DNA of 64,000 nt from Bacteroidota bacterium (GTDB lineage Bacteria; Bacteroidota; Bacteroidia; Bacteroidales; JACABE01), in contig JACABE010000004.1 in the NCBI GenBank assembly GCA_013377005.1, forward strand, positions 1 through 64,000. Direction: 5' to 3'. This document shows, piece after piece, positions 15,546-23,874 of the stretch. The notes under the pieces were generated by a model, which saw nothing but the letters and a program-made list of their open reading frames with translations, made no database searches and was not told the DNA's origin. A program made the position numbers and the translations under genes. Position 1 is the first letter of the stretch, and the number at the start of each line of letters is the position of its first letter.

Positions 15546-18134
15546 TTATCGTAATAAAGTAACACTTCCATGCAGTTGTCGAATATTTTCGCCTTTAAGG
15601 CGAAGCTCATAAACATCGCATACATAATAATAAACACCTTCGCTGCAATCGTTTTGCGAATTTTGTTCTTTTCCGTTCCAATTGATATCGGGATTGGAAG
15701 TTTCAAACACTTTCCGTCCCCAGCGATTAAAAATTTTAATATCTATTTTTTCAACACCCTGATAAGGCAAATAAGGTTTAAACAAATCATTAACACCATC
15801 GCCATTGGGTGTAAATACATTGGGTAAATGATACAAAGAACAGGTATCAATATCAATGCAAACCAAATTGCTCAGGATTCCAATATTATTGTTTGAATCA
15901 ATAGCATTGATAGCATAACATCCTGCAATAGAAGCAATATTTGCGTGCACATAACTCTTGATTGCAGGATTATTTATGGTTTGAAGTACAGATAAACTCC
16001 CATTAAGTGTAGGAGAATACCAAATATTATACTTTACTATATCGTAATCGCATGAATCAGTGGTAAGCCAATCCAAGGTATTGGCAGGAATACGGCAATC
16101 GGACGAAACCCATAATTGTGGCGGGCAAGGTGGTTCCAAGTCAATAGGAATACCACAAACCTGCTGCGAAAGATTGATGATGGGGTTAATTATATTGCTA
16201 ATGCTATAATTGCCGATAGATTTTATATAGTAACAATATTCTATTCCATTGACAAGGTTTTTGTCGATATAATTTGTTGTTGTGGAAATTCCAATTGAAT
16301 CGAATACTGAAGTGACAGCATTCTTTTTGTAGATAACATAGTAATTATTTATCCAGGGAACATTAAAGTTCCAGCTTAATTTCATTTTACGATCAGCAGG
16401 TGTAAGCGTAAGAAATACCGAAGAAGCCACATGGGTAGAACCTACTTTAAAACGATTTCCAACTTGATCATTATAAAAATCAATACGGTAACTATATGGA
16501 AATCCAGTAGTATTTATTCCATTATCTGCATAAATGGTATCATTAATACTAGCTAATGAATCTATCAATGTAAAATTATTCCCGTTGAAATCAGCAGAAC
16601 GATAAATCAAATATTTATAGGGTCCCGGCACCTGAACAGTGTCCAATTCTTTGGGACTGGACCAGGCAACAGTATCCGCACCATTGATCGTATGGGTATG
16701 CGTAATGGTAATATTTGTAATGATAGGAACATCACGTTTGAGTGCGGCACAAGCATTTATTGACGCATAACTTTCGGCACCATCGGGGTAATAAGCTATT
16801 ACAATATAACTGTAATCAATGCCATGCAGCAAACCACTCCCATTGTTGTTATCCAGATATGTGGTATCATTGATATTCGTTATTACTGCAATTTGTGTAT
16901 AGCCCGTATAAGCAGGAACGCCTGTTTCGCAATTGCCATGAATGAATGTAAAGCATTCATTTTTACGATATATCTTATAACCAACAGCATTGGTACAATA
17001 TGTTTTATTCCATAAAAGCTTAATGGCATTTCCTAAAGTAGTAGCCGTAAGATTTTGGGGTGCAGGACCTACTACTTTCAAAAACCGATTCCGATAGGCA
17101 GTAAGCATAATAGGAGCTCCATTGTCCAGCGCCTTAAAGGTTACCTGATACGGTTGTTTGCGAACATGTTCACATTGGGTTTCCCAGTAAAATAGGTTAT
17201 TAACTTGCGACGAAGCCGAAGTTGTATTAAAAATAGCAGGACTATTGCTCAAAATCAAAGGAACGCCTGTGGCTGATAAAGTTATTACATTTCCGTCAAT
17301 ATCCGAAGCATGAACATTAAAAGCCAGGGTATCTCCGGCCTGTACACATGTATCTGGCATAGGGTCAATAACGGGTGGATGATTGTTGCATGATGCAATA
17401 ATAATCTGCATATCACGGGTAATATATCCTATTCTAACCCCATTGCGCCATTCTTCAATTAAAATAGCAACATTGTATTCGCCTTGCATGCTAGGACTAT
17501 CCCAAATCAAATCGCCTGTTACCGGATTTATTGTGAAAGATGTGCTTGCTTGCGGAAAGGTGAAACCGGGTATATCGAGCCCTTGTGCACCTCTGCATTT
17601 TACCAATTTATAAGACAAACTATCGCCATCCGGATCATAAGCCCCAGGATTGTGAACAAAAAGAGAACCTACACAACCCATATCCAACGGTGGATTGAGC
17701 AATTGCGGCGAGTTGTTTTTAGGATTAATAAACGGACTGATCACCAACATGGTTTCCACAAAAATAGGTACGTTTACCGAATTAGGAATATTGATAACTC
17801 CATTGTTTCGGTTTGGATCTTCCATGCTTATCTTGTAAGTGCCGGAGCCGGGGTAGGTATGGGTTGTAACATATTCATTTCGGGTTATATCGCCGGCCAA
17901 ATAAACTTTCAATGTTCGTGCTACCTGATCGGAAGTACCATCACCCCATTTAATTTCCAACTGAGGCCTATCGGCAGGACTGGGCGTAAAGGTATAAGTA
18001 ACTAATTTAATTTCGTATTGAAAAGAAGTGTTTGAAATACGACGATAGGTAATTTCTGCAGCCCTCTCGTGCGTGGCAAAAGCCTGCACTAGGAAGGAAA
18101 ATAAAAAGGCAAAAATTAAAAATGTTTTTTTCAC
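15546..18134 (-). CDS. Secreted T9SS type B (CHU_C) protein
   Basis: This is an 862-residue exported protein with a GTG start (18132-18134) and a clear signal peptide (MKKTFLIFAFLFSFLVQAFA-THERAAE). The THERAAEITYRRI opening is common among large Bacteroidota surface proteins. Beta modules follow: a PKD/cadherin-like region with DPDGDSLSYKLV (about 165-180) and several FN3-like modules (about 355-720). The last 90 or so residues (LPNVFTPNGDGVNDLFKPY, IFNRWGRKVFETS, DCSEGVYYYVCDVYE) form the CHU_C sorting domain for type B T9SS export. No enzymatic motif is visible. A -7 type element TAATTTTG (minus strand) lies at 18171-18178. ribE follows 20 bp downstream. Confidence 0.9.
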   Translation of the reverse strand: MKKTFLIFAFLFSFLVQAFATHERAAEITYRRISNTSFQYEIKLVTYTFTPSPADRPQLEIKWGDGTSDQVARTLKVYLAGDITRNEYVTTHTYPGSGTYKISMEDPNRNNGVINIPNSVNVPIFVETMLVISPFINPKNNSPQLLNPPLDMGCVGSLFVHNPGAYDPDGDSLSYKLVKCRGAQGLDIPGFTFPQASTSFTINPVTGDLIWDSPSMQGEYNVAILIEEWRNGVRIGYITRDMQIIIASCNNHPPVIDPMPDTCVQAGDTLAFNVHASDIDGNVITLSATGVPLILSNSPAIFNTTSASSQVNNLFYWETQCEHVRKQPYQVTFKALDNGAPIMLTAYRNRFLKVVGPAPQNLTATTLGNAIKLLWNKTYCTNAVGYKIYRKNECFTFIHGNCETGVPAYTGYTQIAVITNINDTTYLDNNNGSGLLHGIDYSYIVIAYYPDGAESYASINACAALKRDVPIITNITITHTHTINGADTVAWSSPKELDTVQVPGPYKYLIYRSADFNGNNFTLIDSLASINDTIYADNGINTTGFPYSYRIDFYNDQVGNRFKVGSTHVASSVFLTLTPADRKMKLSWNFNVPWINNYYVIYKKNAVTSVFDSIGISTTTNYIDKNLVNGIEYCYYIKSIGNYSISNIINPIINLSQQVCGIPIDLEPPCPPQLWVSSDCRIPANTLDWLTTDSCDYDIVKYNIWYSPTLNGSLSVLQTINNPAIKSYVHANIASIAGCYAINAIDSNNNIGILSNLVCIDIDTCSLYHLPNVFTPNGDGVNDLFKPYLPYQGVEKIDIKIFNRWGRKVFETSNPDINWNGKEQNSQNDCSEGVYYYVCDVYELRLKGENIRQLHGSVTLLR

Positions 18135-18527
18135 TATTCCGAAATTACTATGTATATAACAATGAGTTCACAAAATTATTATTAATTGCTCAAAGTTTGC
18201 TCTTTTTATTTAATAATTTCAGATTTATTTTTTGCGTAAGAATTCTTGATAGCTTATGGTTAATTGAGCCAAGGGGGACTAAGTATTCGTCGGGTTTTAA
18301 AGACAGCTGATAAAGTATATAAAGTTAAAAAAGTGGTTTCGCATTGTGGGAGCCACTTTTTTTGATGGGATAAATTTAATTGTAATTGATTAATTAACTG
18401 TTGCGACTTTTTGCAGTAGTGGACTAAATTCAAATTCACTTTCATCGCACACAAAAGTTATATAATTTTAGTGAACTTTCTAAATTCATCACATCGCTAT
18501 AATGCCAAACCATTGTATCAAAATGGG
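18135..18527. other. Intergenic region downstream of rloB
   Basis: This 393-bp gap holds a -7 type element for the T9SS gene (18171-18178) and a hairpin terminator (18327-18362). A 64-codon minus-strand reading frame (18260-18454) crosses the hairpin, has no recognisable domain, and is treated as non-coding. Confidence 0.5.
18327..18362 (-). terminator. Hairpin terminator downstream of rloAB
   Basis: Arms AAAAAAGTGG (18327-18336) and CCACTTTTTT (18353-18362) enclose a 16-nt loop, with T/A tracts outside. It lies about 165 bp beyond the rloB stop and could end the rloAB transcript. Confidence 0.6.
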
Positions 18528-19238
18528 CTATTCTGGTGTAAATGAATAATATATAATTAATTCACGAAGTCTCTTAATAAGAATATGAACTGTAGTGCTA
18601 GGATTTGCATCAATAGGAGGTGTTTCATTATGGCTTTTTAATAAATCTTGGGCTCGTTGTATCGCTTTTTCTTCATTTCCAATTTCAGCAATAATATCAA
18701 CAACATTAGTATTACCATGTTCATATTCAAAATCTTTATATTTTACACTTTCTTTTATTGTGTTATTGATATTGTTGTAAATTTCTATTCTTGGAATAGG
18801 TCTTTCAACAGGTACGTTTGTTAAATGAAGTAATAGCCATAATTCAAAAACCTCATTACTATATGCAACTTTATGTTTGAGCTCTTGAGCTTTTTTAAAT
18901 GCATTCTTAAATCTTTCAGTATTTCCAAAGCTTTTTTCGGCATCATCTTTGTCAAATACAGTCCACACTTCATCGACAGATTTATTTGATTCTTCAGCTA
19001 ATTTATTTTTTTCAATTAAAGATTGCTCAACAACCCCCAATGAACTCATTCCAGTGCCTACAGCTCTTAGAAATACTGTTTCTTCAGGAAATTTATTAAT
19101 AAATCTTTCAAAGTAATATGGTTCAGTTTTTTTATCCTCACACACAATTAGGAATAGATGTGGATATTTTCTCCATCTAACAGGTCTGGTATCTTTGTCT
19201 TTTAAAGACTTTTTACTAACTACTCCTCTTTTTGCCAT
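18528..19238 (-). CDS. rloB: RloB-family (AbiLii-like) Toprim-type defence protein
   Basis: This 236-residue protein matches the RloB family. LIVCEDKKTEPYYFERF (Glu34) corresponds to the usual IVCEG-TE-YF motif, VWTVFDKDD (Asp96, Asp98, Asp99) to the acidic metal-binding strand, and SNEVFELWLLLHL (Glu132, His138) to the C-terminal signature. Together these suggest a Toprim-like metal-dependent nuclease fold. The family is the effector partner of an AAA ATPase in AbiL/RloAB abortive-infection systems. The start overlaps the end of the ATPase gene by 19 bp, so the pair is translated from one mRNA. All key acidic residues are intact. The nuclease target is unknown. Confidence 0.88.
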   Translation of the reverse strand: MAKRGVVSKKSLKDKDTRPVRWRKYPHLFLIVCEDKKTEPYYFERFINKFPEETVFLRAVGTGMSSLGVVEQSLIEKNKLAEESNKSVDEVWTVFDKDDAEKSFGNTERFKNAFKKAQELKHKVAYSNEVFELWLLLHLTNVPVERPIPRIEIYNNINNTIKESVKYKDFEYEHGNTNVVDIIAEIGNEEKAIQRAQDLLKSHNETPPIDANPSTTVHILIKRLRELIIYYSFTPE

Positions 19239-20560
19239 TGTGTATTTCTTAAAAATGTTTGAAATCCACCCAAAGCCGGAATTGCACCATATCTACCTTC
19301 AAAATATCTTTTTTCTTTATCTGAGTCAGGTCGTTCCTTTTCAGGCTTTAATTCGCCATTCTTTTCTTCGAAATAAATGAAATCAGATAAAGAATAAATT
19401 TCAGTACTTTCACATTTATTCTTTTCCGCAAAACATATTTGGTCTCTCCTTAATTTTGAATAACTTAGAAGATTTGTGTCATGTGTTGCAAAAATTAGTT
19501 GCGCATTATTCGGATTACTATCTTTATTTAGAAATGCTTCAATAGTATTCAATGTCATTATTGGATGTAATTTTGCTTCAATTTCATCAATTATCAATAC
19601 TCCTCCGTTAGCAAGTGCCCATAATATAGGTCCGCTTAATTGTAATGCTTTTTTTGCTCCAGAAGATTCTCTATCTTCCCACTTCCATGTTTGAGTCCGA
19701 TTTGTTGGTAAATTATTATTATCATACATAATATGTTCTGCAAAAACAGTATATGTTTGTTTTCCATCCAATGATTTTGCTAATTTTTCTTTCATACTCA
19801 TTGGCATGTCAGATGGCAATTCTGAAATCTCAAAATTTTTGGTTGTAATATCCATATTTGAAATACCTAGATTAAGAGATTTTAGATACTCACGTATTTT
19901 TTCTTTGTAGTCTTCTTTTTCCCAAAGCTCAACAGTTTGTATCTCCTCCATATCAGTATTTAATCCATCAATCATACTGAAGCGACTAAACCAATTAATA
20001 ATATCTTTAGCCTCTTCAATATTTAGCATATCGCAAGTTGAAAGAAATAGAGCATTATCCCTCGTTGCTTCAATAGCAGCATCAATTATTTTTTTTGTTC
20101 CGTTAAATCCAGAACTAACTTCAATAGTATCTTTTTCTCGTTCAAACAACACCACTTCCCTTCCAATGTTTTTTCTAAACAACCATTCTTTTTCTATTAG
20201 AGATTCATTAAACTCAAATCCGTATCTATAACGGTACTCTCCTATAATGAAAGAGATTTCAAAAGTTGTTGGCCTTTCACAAAATTCATCTCGAAGTAAA
20301 AATGGGTCATATGGTAATTTTGTTGTAGAGGAGGCTCGTGCTGACATATGAACCATCTTATCTAACAGACTCATAGATTTAAGTATGTTGGACTTTCCAC
20401 CACTATTTGAACCATATAATGATAAAGCATTTAAAGCACGGTATTTGCCTTTCTCAATAATATTCTCCATATAGTCTTTTTGCTTTGATGCAGGAATTAA
20501 ACTTATTATTTGTTCCTCAGCAATAGACCTATAATTTGACACTTTAAATTCTATCAACAT
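19220..20560 (-). CDS. rloA: RloA-family (AbiLi-like) AAA/ABC-type ATPase
   Basis: This 446-residue SMC/ABC-like ATPase of the AAA_15 type opens with MLIEFKVSNYRSI, typical of this class. Walker A is GSNSGGKS (50-57). The signature-like segment is SSGAKKALQLSGPILWAL, Walker B is VLIIDEIEAKLHP, and the switch histidine is in LIFATHDTNLLSYSKL. A variable middle region (about 150-300) probably senses the invader or holds the partner. In characterised RloAB/AbiL and PARIS-like systems such ATPases hold a Toprim nuclease until phage triggers release; applying that here is inference. A promoter candidate lies at 20583-20615. The gene follows a minisatellite region. Confidence 0.88.
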   Translation of the reverse strand: MLIEFKVSNYRSIAEEQIISLIPASKQKDYMENIIEKGKYRALNALSLYGSNSGGKSNILKSMSLLDKMVHMSARASSTTKLPYDPFLLRDEFCERPTTFEISFIIGEYRYRYGFEFNESLIEKEWLFRKNIGREVVLFEREKDTIEVSSGFNGTKKIIDAAIEATRDNALFLSTCDMLNIEEAKDIINWFSRFSMIDGLNTDMEEIQTVELWEKEDYKEKIREYLKSLNLGISNMDITTKNFEISELPSDMPMSMKEKLAKSLDGKQTYTVFAEHIMYDNNNLPTNRTQTWKWEDRESSGAKKALQLSGPILWALANGGVLIIDEIEAKLHPIMTLNTIEAFLNKDSNPNNAQLIFATHDTNLLSYSKLRRDQICFAEKNKCESTEIYSLSDFIYFEEKNGELKPEKERPDSDKEKRYFEGRYGAIPALGGFQTFLRNTQWQKEE

Positions 20561-20582
20561 GATCTTTTTTGTTTATTTTCTG

Positions 20583-20615
20583 CAAATATAATATAGTTCA
20601 ATGGATTATTTGCAA
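20583..20615 (-). promoter_or_regulatory. Promoter candidate for rloAB
   Basis: On the minus strand, TTG (20613-20615) is followed after 22 bp by TATATTTG (20583-20590). The spacing is at the long end for the Bacteroidota consensus. It is 22 bp upstream of the rloA start. Confidence 0.45.
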
Positions 20616-20888
20616 TGAAAAATAACTTTTTTACTTGTTTTTGCTAATAATTAACATAGTTGGCTCTTTCTATACCCTTGTTGCCAATTTGTATATACAT
20701 CTTACAAAATCAACCTTTATCTTCTTCATGTTGTGTGATGACAAATGCCATACTTTTCCACCCCGACAAATATACAATAATTTAATTCACTTCAATATTT
20801 TTTAACAAAAAACCCAGAGTAAAAATAGCCTTTGCTAAGGCTGGCAGCGTTTATGTGCTGTTGGGTACATTTCTTTACAAATCAACTA

Positions 20889-21119
20889 CCTTAAGCTTCC
20901 AAAAACCTTCCTTAAGCTCCCAAAAGTTATCCGTAACCTTCCAAAAGTCTTCCCTAAGCTTCCAAAAACCTTGGTCTTTCATCCAAAAGTTATGGTCTAC
21001 CTTCCAAAAGTTATGGTCTTTCTTCCAAAAGTCATGAACTACCTTCCAAAAGATTTGGTCTACCCTCTAAAAGTCATGGTCTTTCTTCCAAAAGTCTTAG
21101 TCTATCCTCCAGAAGTATT
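20889..21119. repeat. 21-bp minisatellite, 11 units
   Basis: Eleven consecutive units of exactly 21 bp (231 bp in all) share the core TCCAAAAG followed by a variable 3-5 nt. Units 1-4 start CC(T/G/C)TAA and units 5-11 mostly start GGTCT, so there are two sub-families. Units 5-8 alternate CTTTC and CTACC, hinting at 42-bp duplications. The last unit (21099-21119) is the most diverged. The period is a multiple of three, which keeps frames open by chance. In the minus-strand transcript the array would lie in the mqnC 3' region. Confidence 0.92.
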
Positions 21120-21173
21120 CAAGACGCTCTCATCGGTCTTCATAATTAACCATTAACCATTAATAATTAATAA

Positions 21174-22262
21174 TTATCCCACAAACTCAAAGCGTTGATT
21201 TCGTCTTTGAGGTTCAAAACCAGCTTCAGTAATGGCTCTTTGTATGCCAACGGCATCAAACTGATGGTCGGCACCAGCCACAGAAACCACATTTTCCTCA
21301 ATCATAATCGAACCAAAATCATTGGCACCACCATGCAAACAAATCTGGGCGGTTTGTTTCCCTACGGTCAACCAGGATGCCTGAATATTTGGAATATTCG
21401 GCAACATTATACGACTAATGGCAATCATGCGAATGTATTCATCAGCAGTTACCTTGTTCCGAATGCCATGTTGTTTCAGCAGTACCGTATCTTTATCCTG
21501 AAAAGGCCAGGGTATAAAGGAAAGAAATCCGGGTGCATCGCTTGGCTTTTCATGCTGCACATCCCTGATAAAAATTAAATGTTGCAGCCGTTCTTCAAGC
21601 GTTTCGATATGCCCCAACATCATAGTGGCAGAAGTTACGAGTTTCATTTTATGGGCTACACGCATTACATCCAACCATTCTGCGACGTTGCATTTGTTTT
21701 TAGAAATAATGGAACGTACTCTATCGGAAAGAATTTCGGCTCCGGCTCCCGGCAAACTGTCTAATCCGGCTTCAATCAATGCTTGCAATGTGGCTTCATA
21801 AGTAATATTTTCCATCTTCGAAATATGCACAATTTCGGGTGGTCCTAAGGCATGAAGTTTTAAATTTGGATAATGATTTTTTAGTGTTTTAAATAAATCA
21901 GTATAAAATTGCAAGCCCAATTTCGGGTGCATGCCACCTTGCAGCAACAATTGATCACCACCCAGTTGCAACATTTCTTCAATCTTGCATTTATATTCAT
22001 CAATAGCTGTAATATACGCTTCTTTCGAGTTGACCGAACGATAAAAATTACAAAACTGACAACCCGAATTGCACACATTGGTATAGTTTACATTGCGGTC
22101 GATAATCCAACTCACGTTGGGATGCGGATGCAATTGAAATCGGATATTATTTGCAATTGCCATCAGTTCGGGCAAGGATAATTCATAGTACAAATGCAGC
22201 CCTTCTTCCAATGTAAGGAATTTCAGATCGAAAGCTTTATCGATAACTTGCTTGGTATTCAT
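21174..22262 (-). CDS. mqnC: Cyclic dehypoxanthinyl futalosine synthase (radical SAM)
   Basis: This radical SAM enzyme of the futalosine menaquinone pathway cyclises dehypoxanthine futalosine. The cluster motif is CNSGCQFC (Cys64, Cys68, Cys71 counted from MNTKQV), preceded by WIIDRNVNYTNVC, which is MqnC-like rather than MqnE-like. Further signatures are GGDQLLLQGG, GPPEIVHI, SLPGAGAEILSDRVR, FLSFIPWPFQ, SWLTVGKQTAQICLHGGANDFGS and MIEENVVSVAG. The start at 22262 gives 362 residues, the usual size. An upstream in-frame ATG (22343) would add 27 lysine-rich residues not typical of the family. It is divergent from pepA. Other mqn genes are not in this window. Confidence 0.92.
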   Translation of the reverse strand: MNTKQVIDKAFDLKFLTLEEGLHLYYELSLPELMAIANNIRFQLHPHPNVSWIIDRNVNYTNVCNSGCQFCNFYRSVNSKEAYITAIDEYKCKIEEMLQLGGDQLLLQGGMHPKLGLQFYTDLFKTLKNHYPNLKLHALGPPEIVHISKMENITYEATLQALIEAGLDSLPGAGAEILSDRVRSIISKNKCNVAEWLDVMRVAHKMKLVTSATMMLGHIETLEERLQHLIFIRDVQHEKPSDAPGFLSFIPWPFQDKDTVLLKQHGIRNKVTADEYIRMIAISRIMLPNIPNIQASWLTVGKQTAQICLHGGANDFGSIMIEENVVSVAGADHQFDAVGIQRAITEAGFEPQRRNQRFEFVG

Positions 22263-22360
22263 TGATATATTGAGGAATTTAAAGATGTTAAAGTTTAAAA
22301 GTCTTAGATTGATTTTTTTCTTAAATTTGTCAATCTTTTTCATCCAAAAATAATAATAAA

Positions 22361-23791
22361 ATGCAAACCATCGTTAAAAAATTAAATAAAGAAAAGAATT
22401 ATAAAGCATCTGTTTATCTCATAAATGATTGCAAACAACTTCCGCTATCTCAATTTTCGGAAGAAGAGCTGCATTTTATCAGCTATCAGCACGATGAATT
22501 AGAAAAGGAAATGATTCTTTTGCCTAAAATTGAACGTATAATAATGATTCAATTTTTCAAAAACGAAGGTGAATCATATAAAATTAACGAAAAATGCCGC
22601 AAATCCGGAGATAAAATCGCTTCTTTTTTGAATGAAAATAAGATTGCTTCTGTATTGATAACAGATTGTTGCGAAAATCAATTTGCTGCTTATTGTCTGG
22701 CTGAAGGAATGGCATTGGGAAATTATCAGTTTATCAAATATAAAACCGAACAAAAGAGCAATTCCTTACAGGAAATATACATTGATTCTACTCAAATTAA
22801 TAAGTTACAATACGAGCATTTGAATATACTTACCGATGCCGTTTATAAATGTCGTAATTTAGTAAACGAGCCACTGACCTTTCTGGATGCTGTCAGTTTT
22901 TCGGAAATTATTACACAAATGGCAAAAGATGCCAATGTTAAAGTGGATGTTTTTAACAAAACCAAAATAGAATCCTTAAAAATGGGCGGTTTGATTGCTG
23001 TAAACCGTGGAAGTATCGACCCGCCAACTTTTTCTGTATTAGAATGGAAACCCAAAGAACATAAAAATACCAAACCCTTCGTTTTTGTCGGGAAAGGCGT
23101 TGTTTATGATACCGGAGGTGTAAATATAAAACCCGGCGATTCTATGCTTGATATGAAGTGCGATATGGGGGGTGCTGCCGCTGTGGTTTGTGCTATTTAT
23201 GCCATTGCCAAAGCAAAATTGCCTATTCATGTTGTAGGATTAATACCTTCTACCGATAATCGTCCAGATGGGAATGCGTATGTGCCGGGTGATGTAATTA
23301 CTATGTTTACAGGAAAAACTGTGGAAATAATGAATACCGATGCCGAAGGCAGATTAATTTTAGCAGACGCATTAGGTTATGCTTCAAAATACCAACCCGA
23401 ATTGGTAATAGATTTAGCTACTTTAACCGGTGCTGCAAGTAGGGCAATAGGACCTTATGGAATAGTTGCTATGCATGCCAATGCCGAAACAGAATTTGAT
23501 AATTTAAAAAACAGCGGACAAAATGTATATGAACGTTTGGCTGAATTTCCTTTTTGGGAAGAATATGGCGAATTAATCAAATCAGATGTTGCCGACATTA
23601 AAAATCTGGGTGGATCGGAAGCAGGAATGATTACAGCAGGGAAGTTTTTACAAGAATTTACCGACTATCCTTTTATTCATTTAGACATTGCAGGACCTGT
23701 TTTTTTAAGTAAAAAAGATAGCTATAGAGGAAAAGCCGCTACTGGTGTAGGCGTGCGATTATTATTCGACTTTATTTTAAGCAAAATTTGA
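22361..23791 (+). CDS. pepA: Leucyl aminopeptidase, M17 family
   Basis: This 476-residue cytosolic di-metal aminopeptidase removes N-terminal residues from peptides. The C-terminal catalytic domain (about 170-476) holds FVGKGVVYDTGGVNIKPGDSMLDMKCDMGGAA, the M17 signature NTDAEGRLILADAL, and the closing HLDIAGPVF ... GATGVGVRLL-type block. The N-terminal domain (1-160) is poorly conserved, as is usual in this family. A TAAATTTG (-7 type) element lies at 22322-22329. A probable terminator hairpin follows at 23798-23827. It is divergent from mqnC, with 98 bp between the preferred starts. Confidence 0.95.
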   Translation: MQTIVKKLNKEKNYKASVYLINDCKQLPLSQFSEEELHFISYQHDELEKEMILLPKIERIIMIQFFKNEGESYKINEKCRKSGDKIASFLNENKIASVLITDCCENQFAAYCLAEGMALGNYQFIKYKTEQKSNSLQEIYIDSTQINKLQYEHLNILTDAVYKCRNLVNEPLTFLDAVSFSEIITQMAKDANVKVDVFNKTKIESLKMGGLIAVNRGSIDPPTFSVLEWKPKEHKNTKPFVFVGKGVVYDTGGVNIKPGDSMLDMKCDMGGAAAVVCAIYAIAKAKLPIHVVGLIPSTDNRPDGNAYVPGDVITMFTGKTVEIMNTDAEGRLILADALGYASKYQPELVIDLATLTGAASRAIGPYGIVAMHANAETEFDNLKNSGQNVYERLAEFPFWEEYGELIKSDVADIKNLGGSEAGMITAGKFLQEFTDYPFIHLDIAGPVFLSKKDSYRGKAATGVGVRLLFDFILSKI

Positions 23792-23797
23792 TAAAAT

Positions 23798-23827
23798 AAA
23801 ACCAAGAAAATAATTAATTTTGGTTTT
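23798..23827 (+). terminator. Hairpin terminator after pepA
   Basis: AAAACCAA (23798-23805) pairs with TTGGTTTT (23820-23827) across a 14-nt loop, just after the pepA stop. Confidence 0.55.
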
Positions 23828-23874
23828 AATTTCAATGCTATAATGGCATTTGTAACTTTTTAATATTATGTATT

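Larger units (their letters stand above)
20561..21173. other. Gene-free region holding rloA promoter and minisatellite
   Basis: This gap of about 613 bp separates rloA from the end of mqnC, both on the minus strand. The left part (20561-20888) contains the rloA promoter candidate and otherwise plain sequence. The right part is the 21-bp tandem repeat. Two reading frames that span the repeat are judged non-coding. Confidence 0.6.

Noticed and set aside
14917-15640. FMN riboswitch for riboflavin synthase
   Set aside because: The upstream DNA is coding for the T9SS protein and contains no RFN-element core.
17383-18005. A 173-codon plus-strand frame inside the 862-residue T9SS gene
   Set aside because: The minus-strand gene has a signal peptide, domain pattern and sorting tail, whereas the plus frame is basic/cysteine-rich noise.
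18250-18310. tRNA-like stretch near GAGCCAAGGGGGACTAAG
   Set aside because: No T-arm (GGTTCRANYCC), no acceptor pairing and no plausible anticodon stem could be found.
18260-18454. 64-codon minus-strand reading frame downstream of rloB
   Set aside because: It contains the terminator hairpin at 18327-18362, has no recognisable domain or promoter, and its composition looks random. Probably non-coding.
20855-21156. Two overlapping plus-strand frames with heptad-like repeats across the minisatellite
   Set aside because: The 21-bp period keeps any frame without a stop open by chance, so openness is not evidence of coding. The two frames read different registers of the same array, and there is no promoter.
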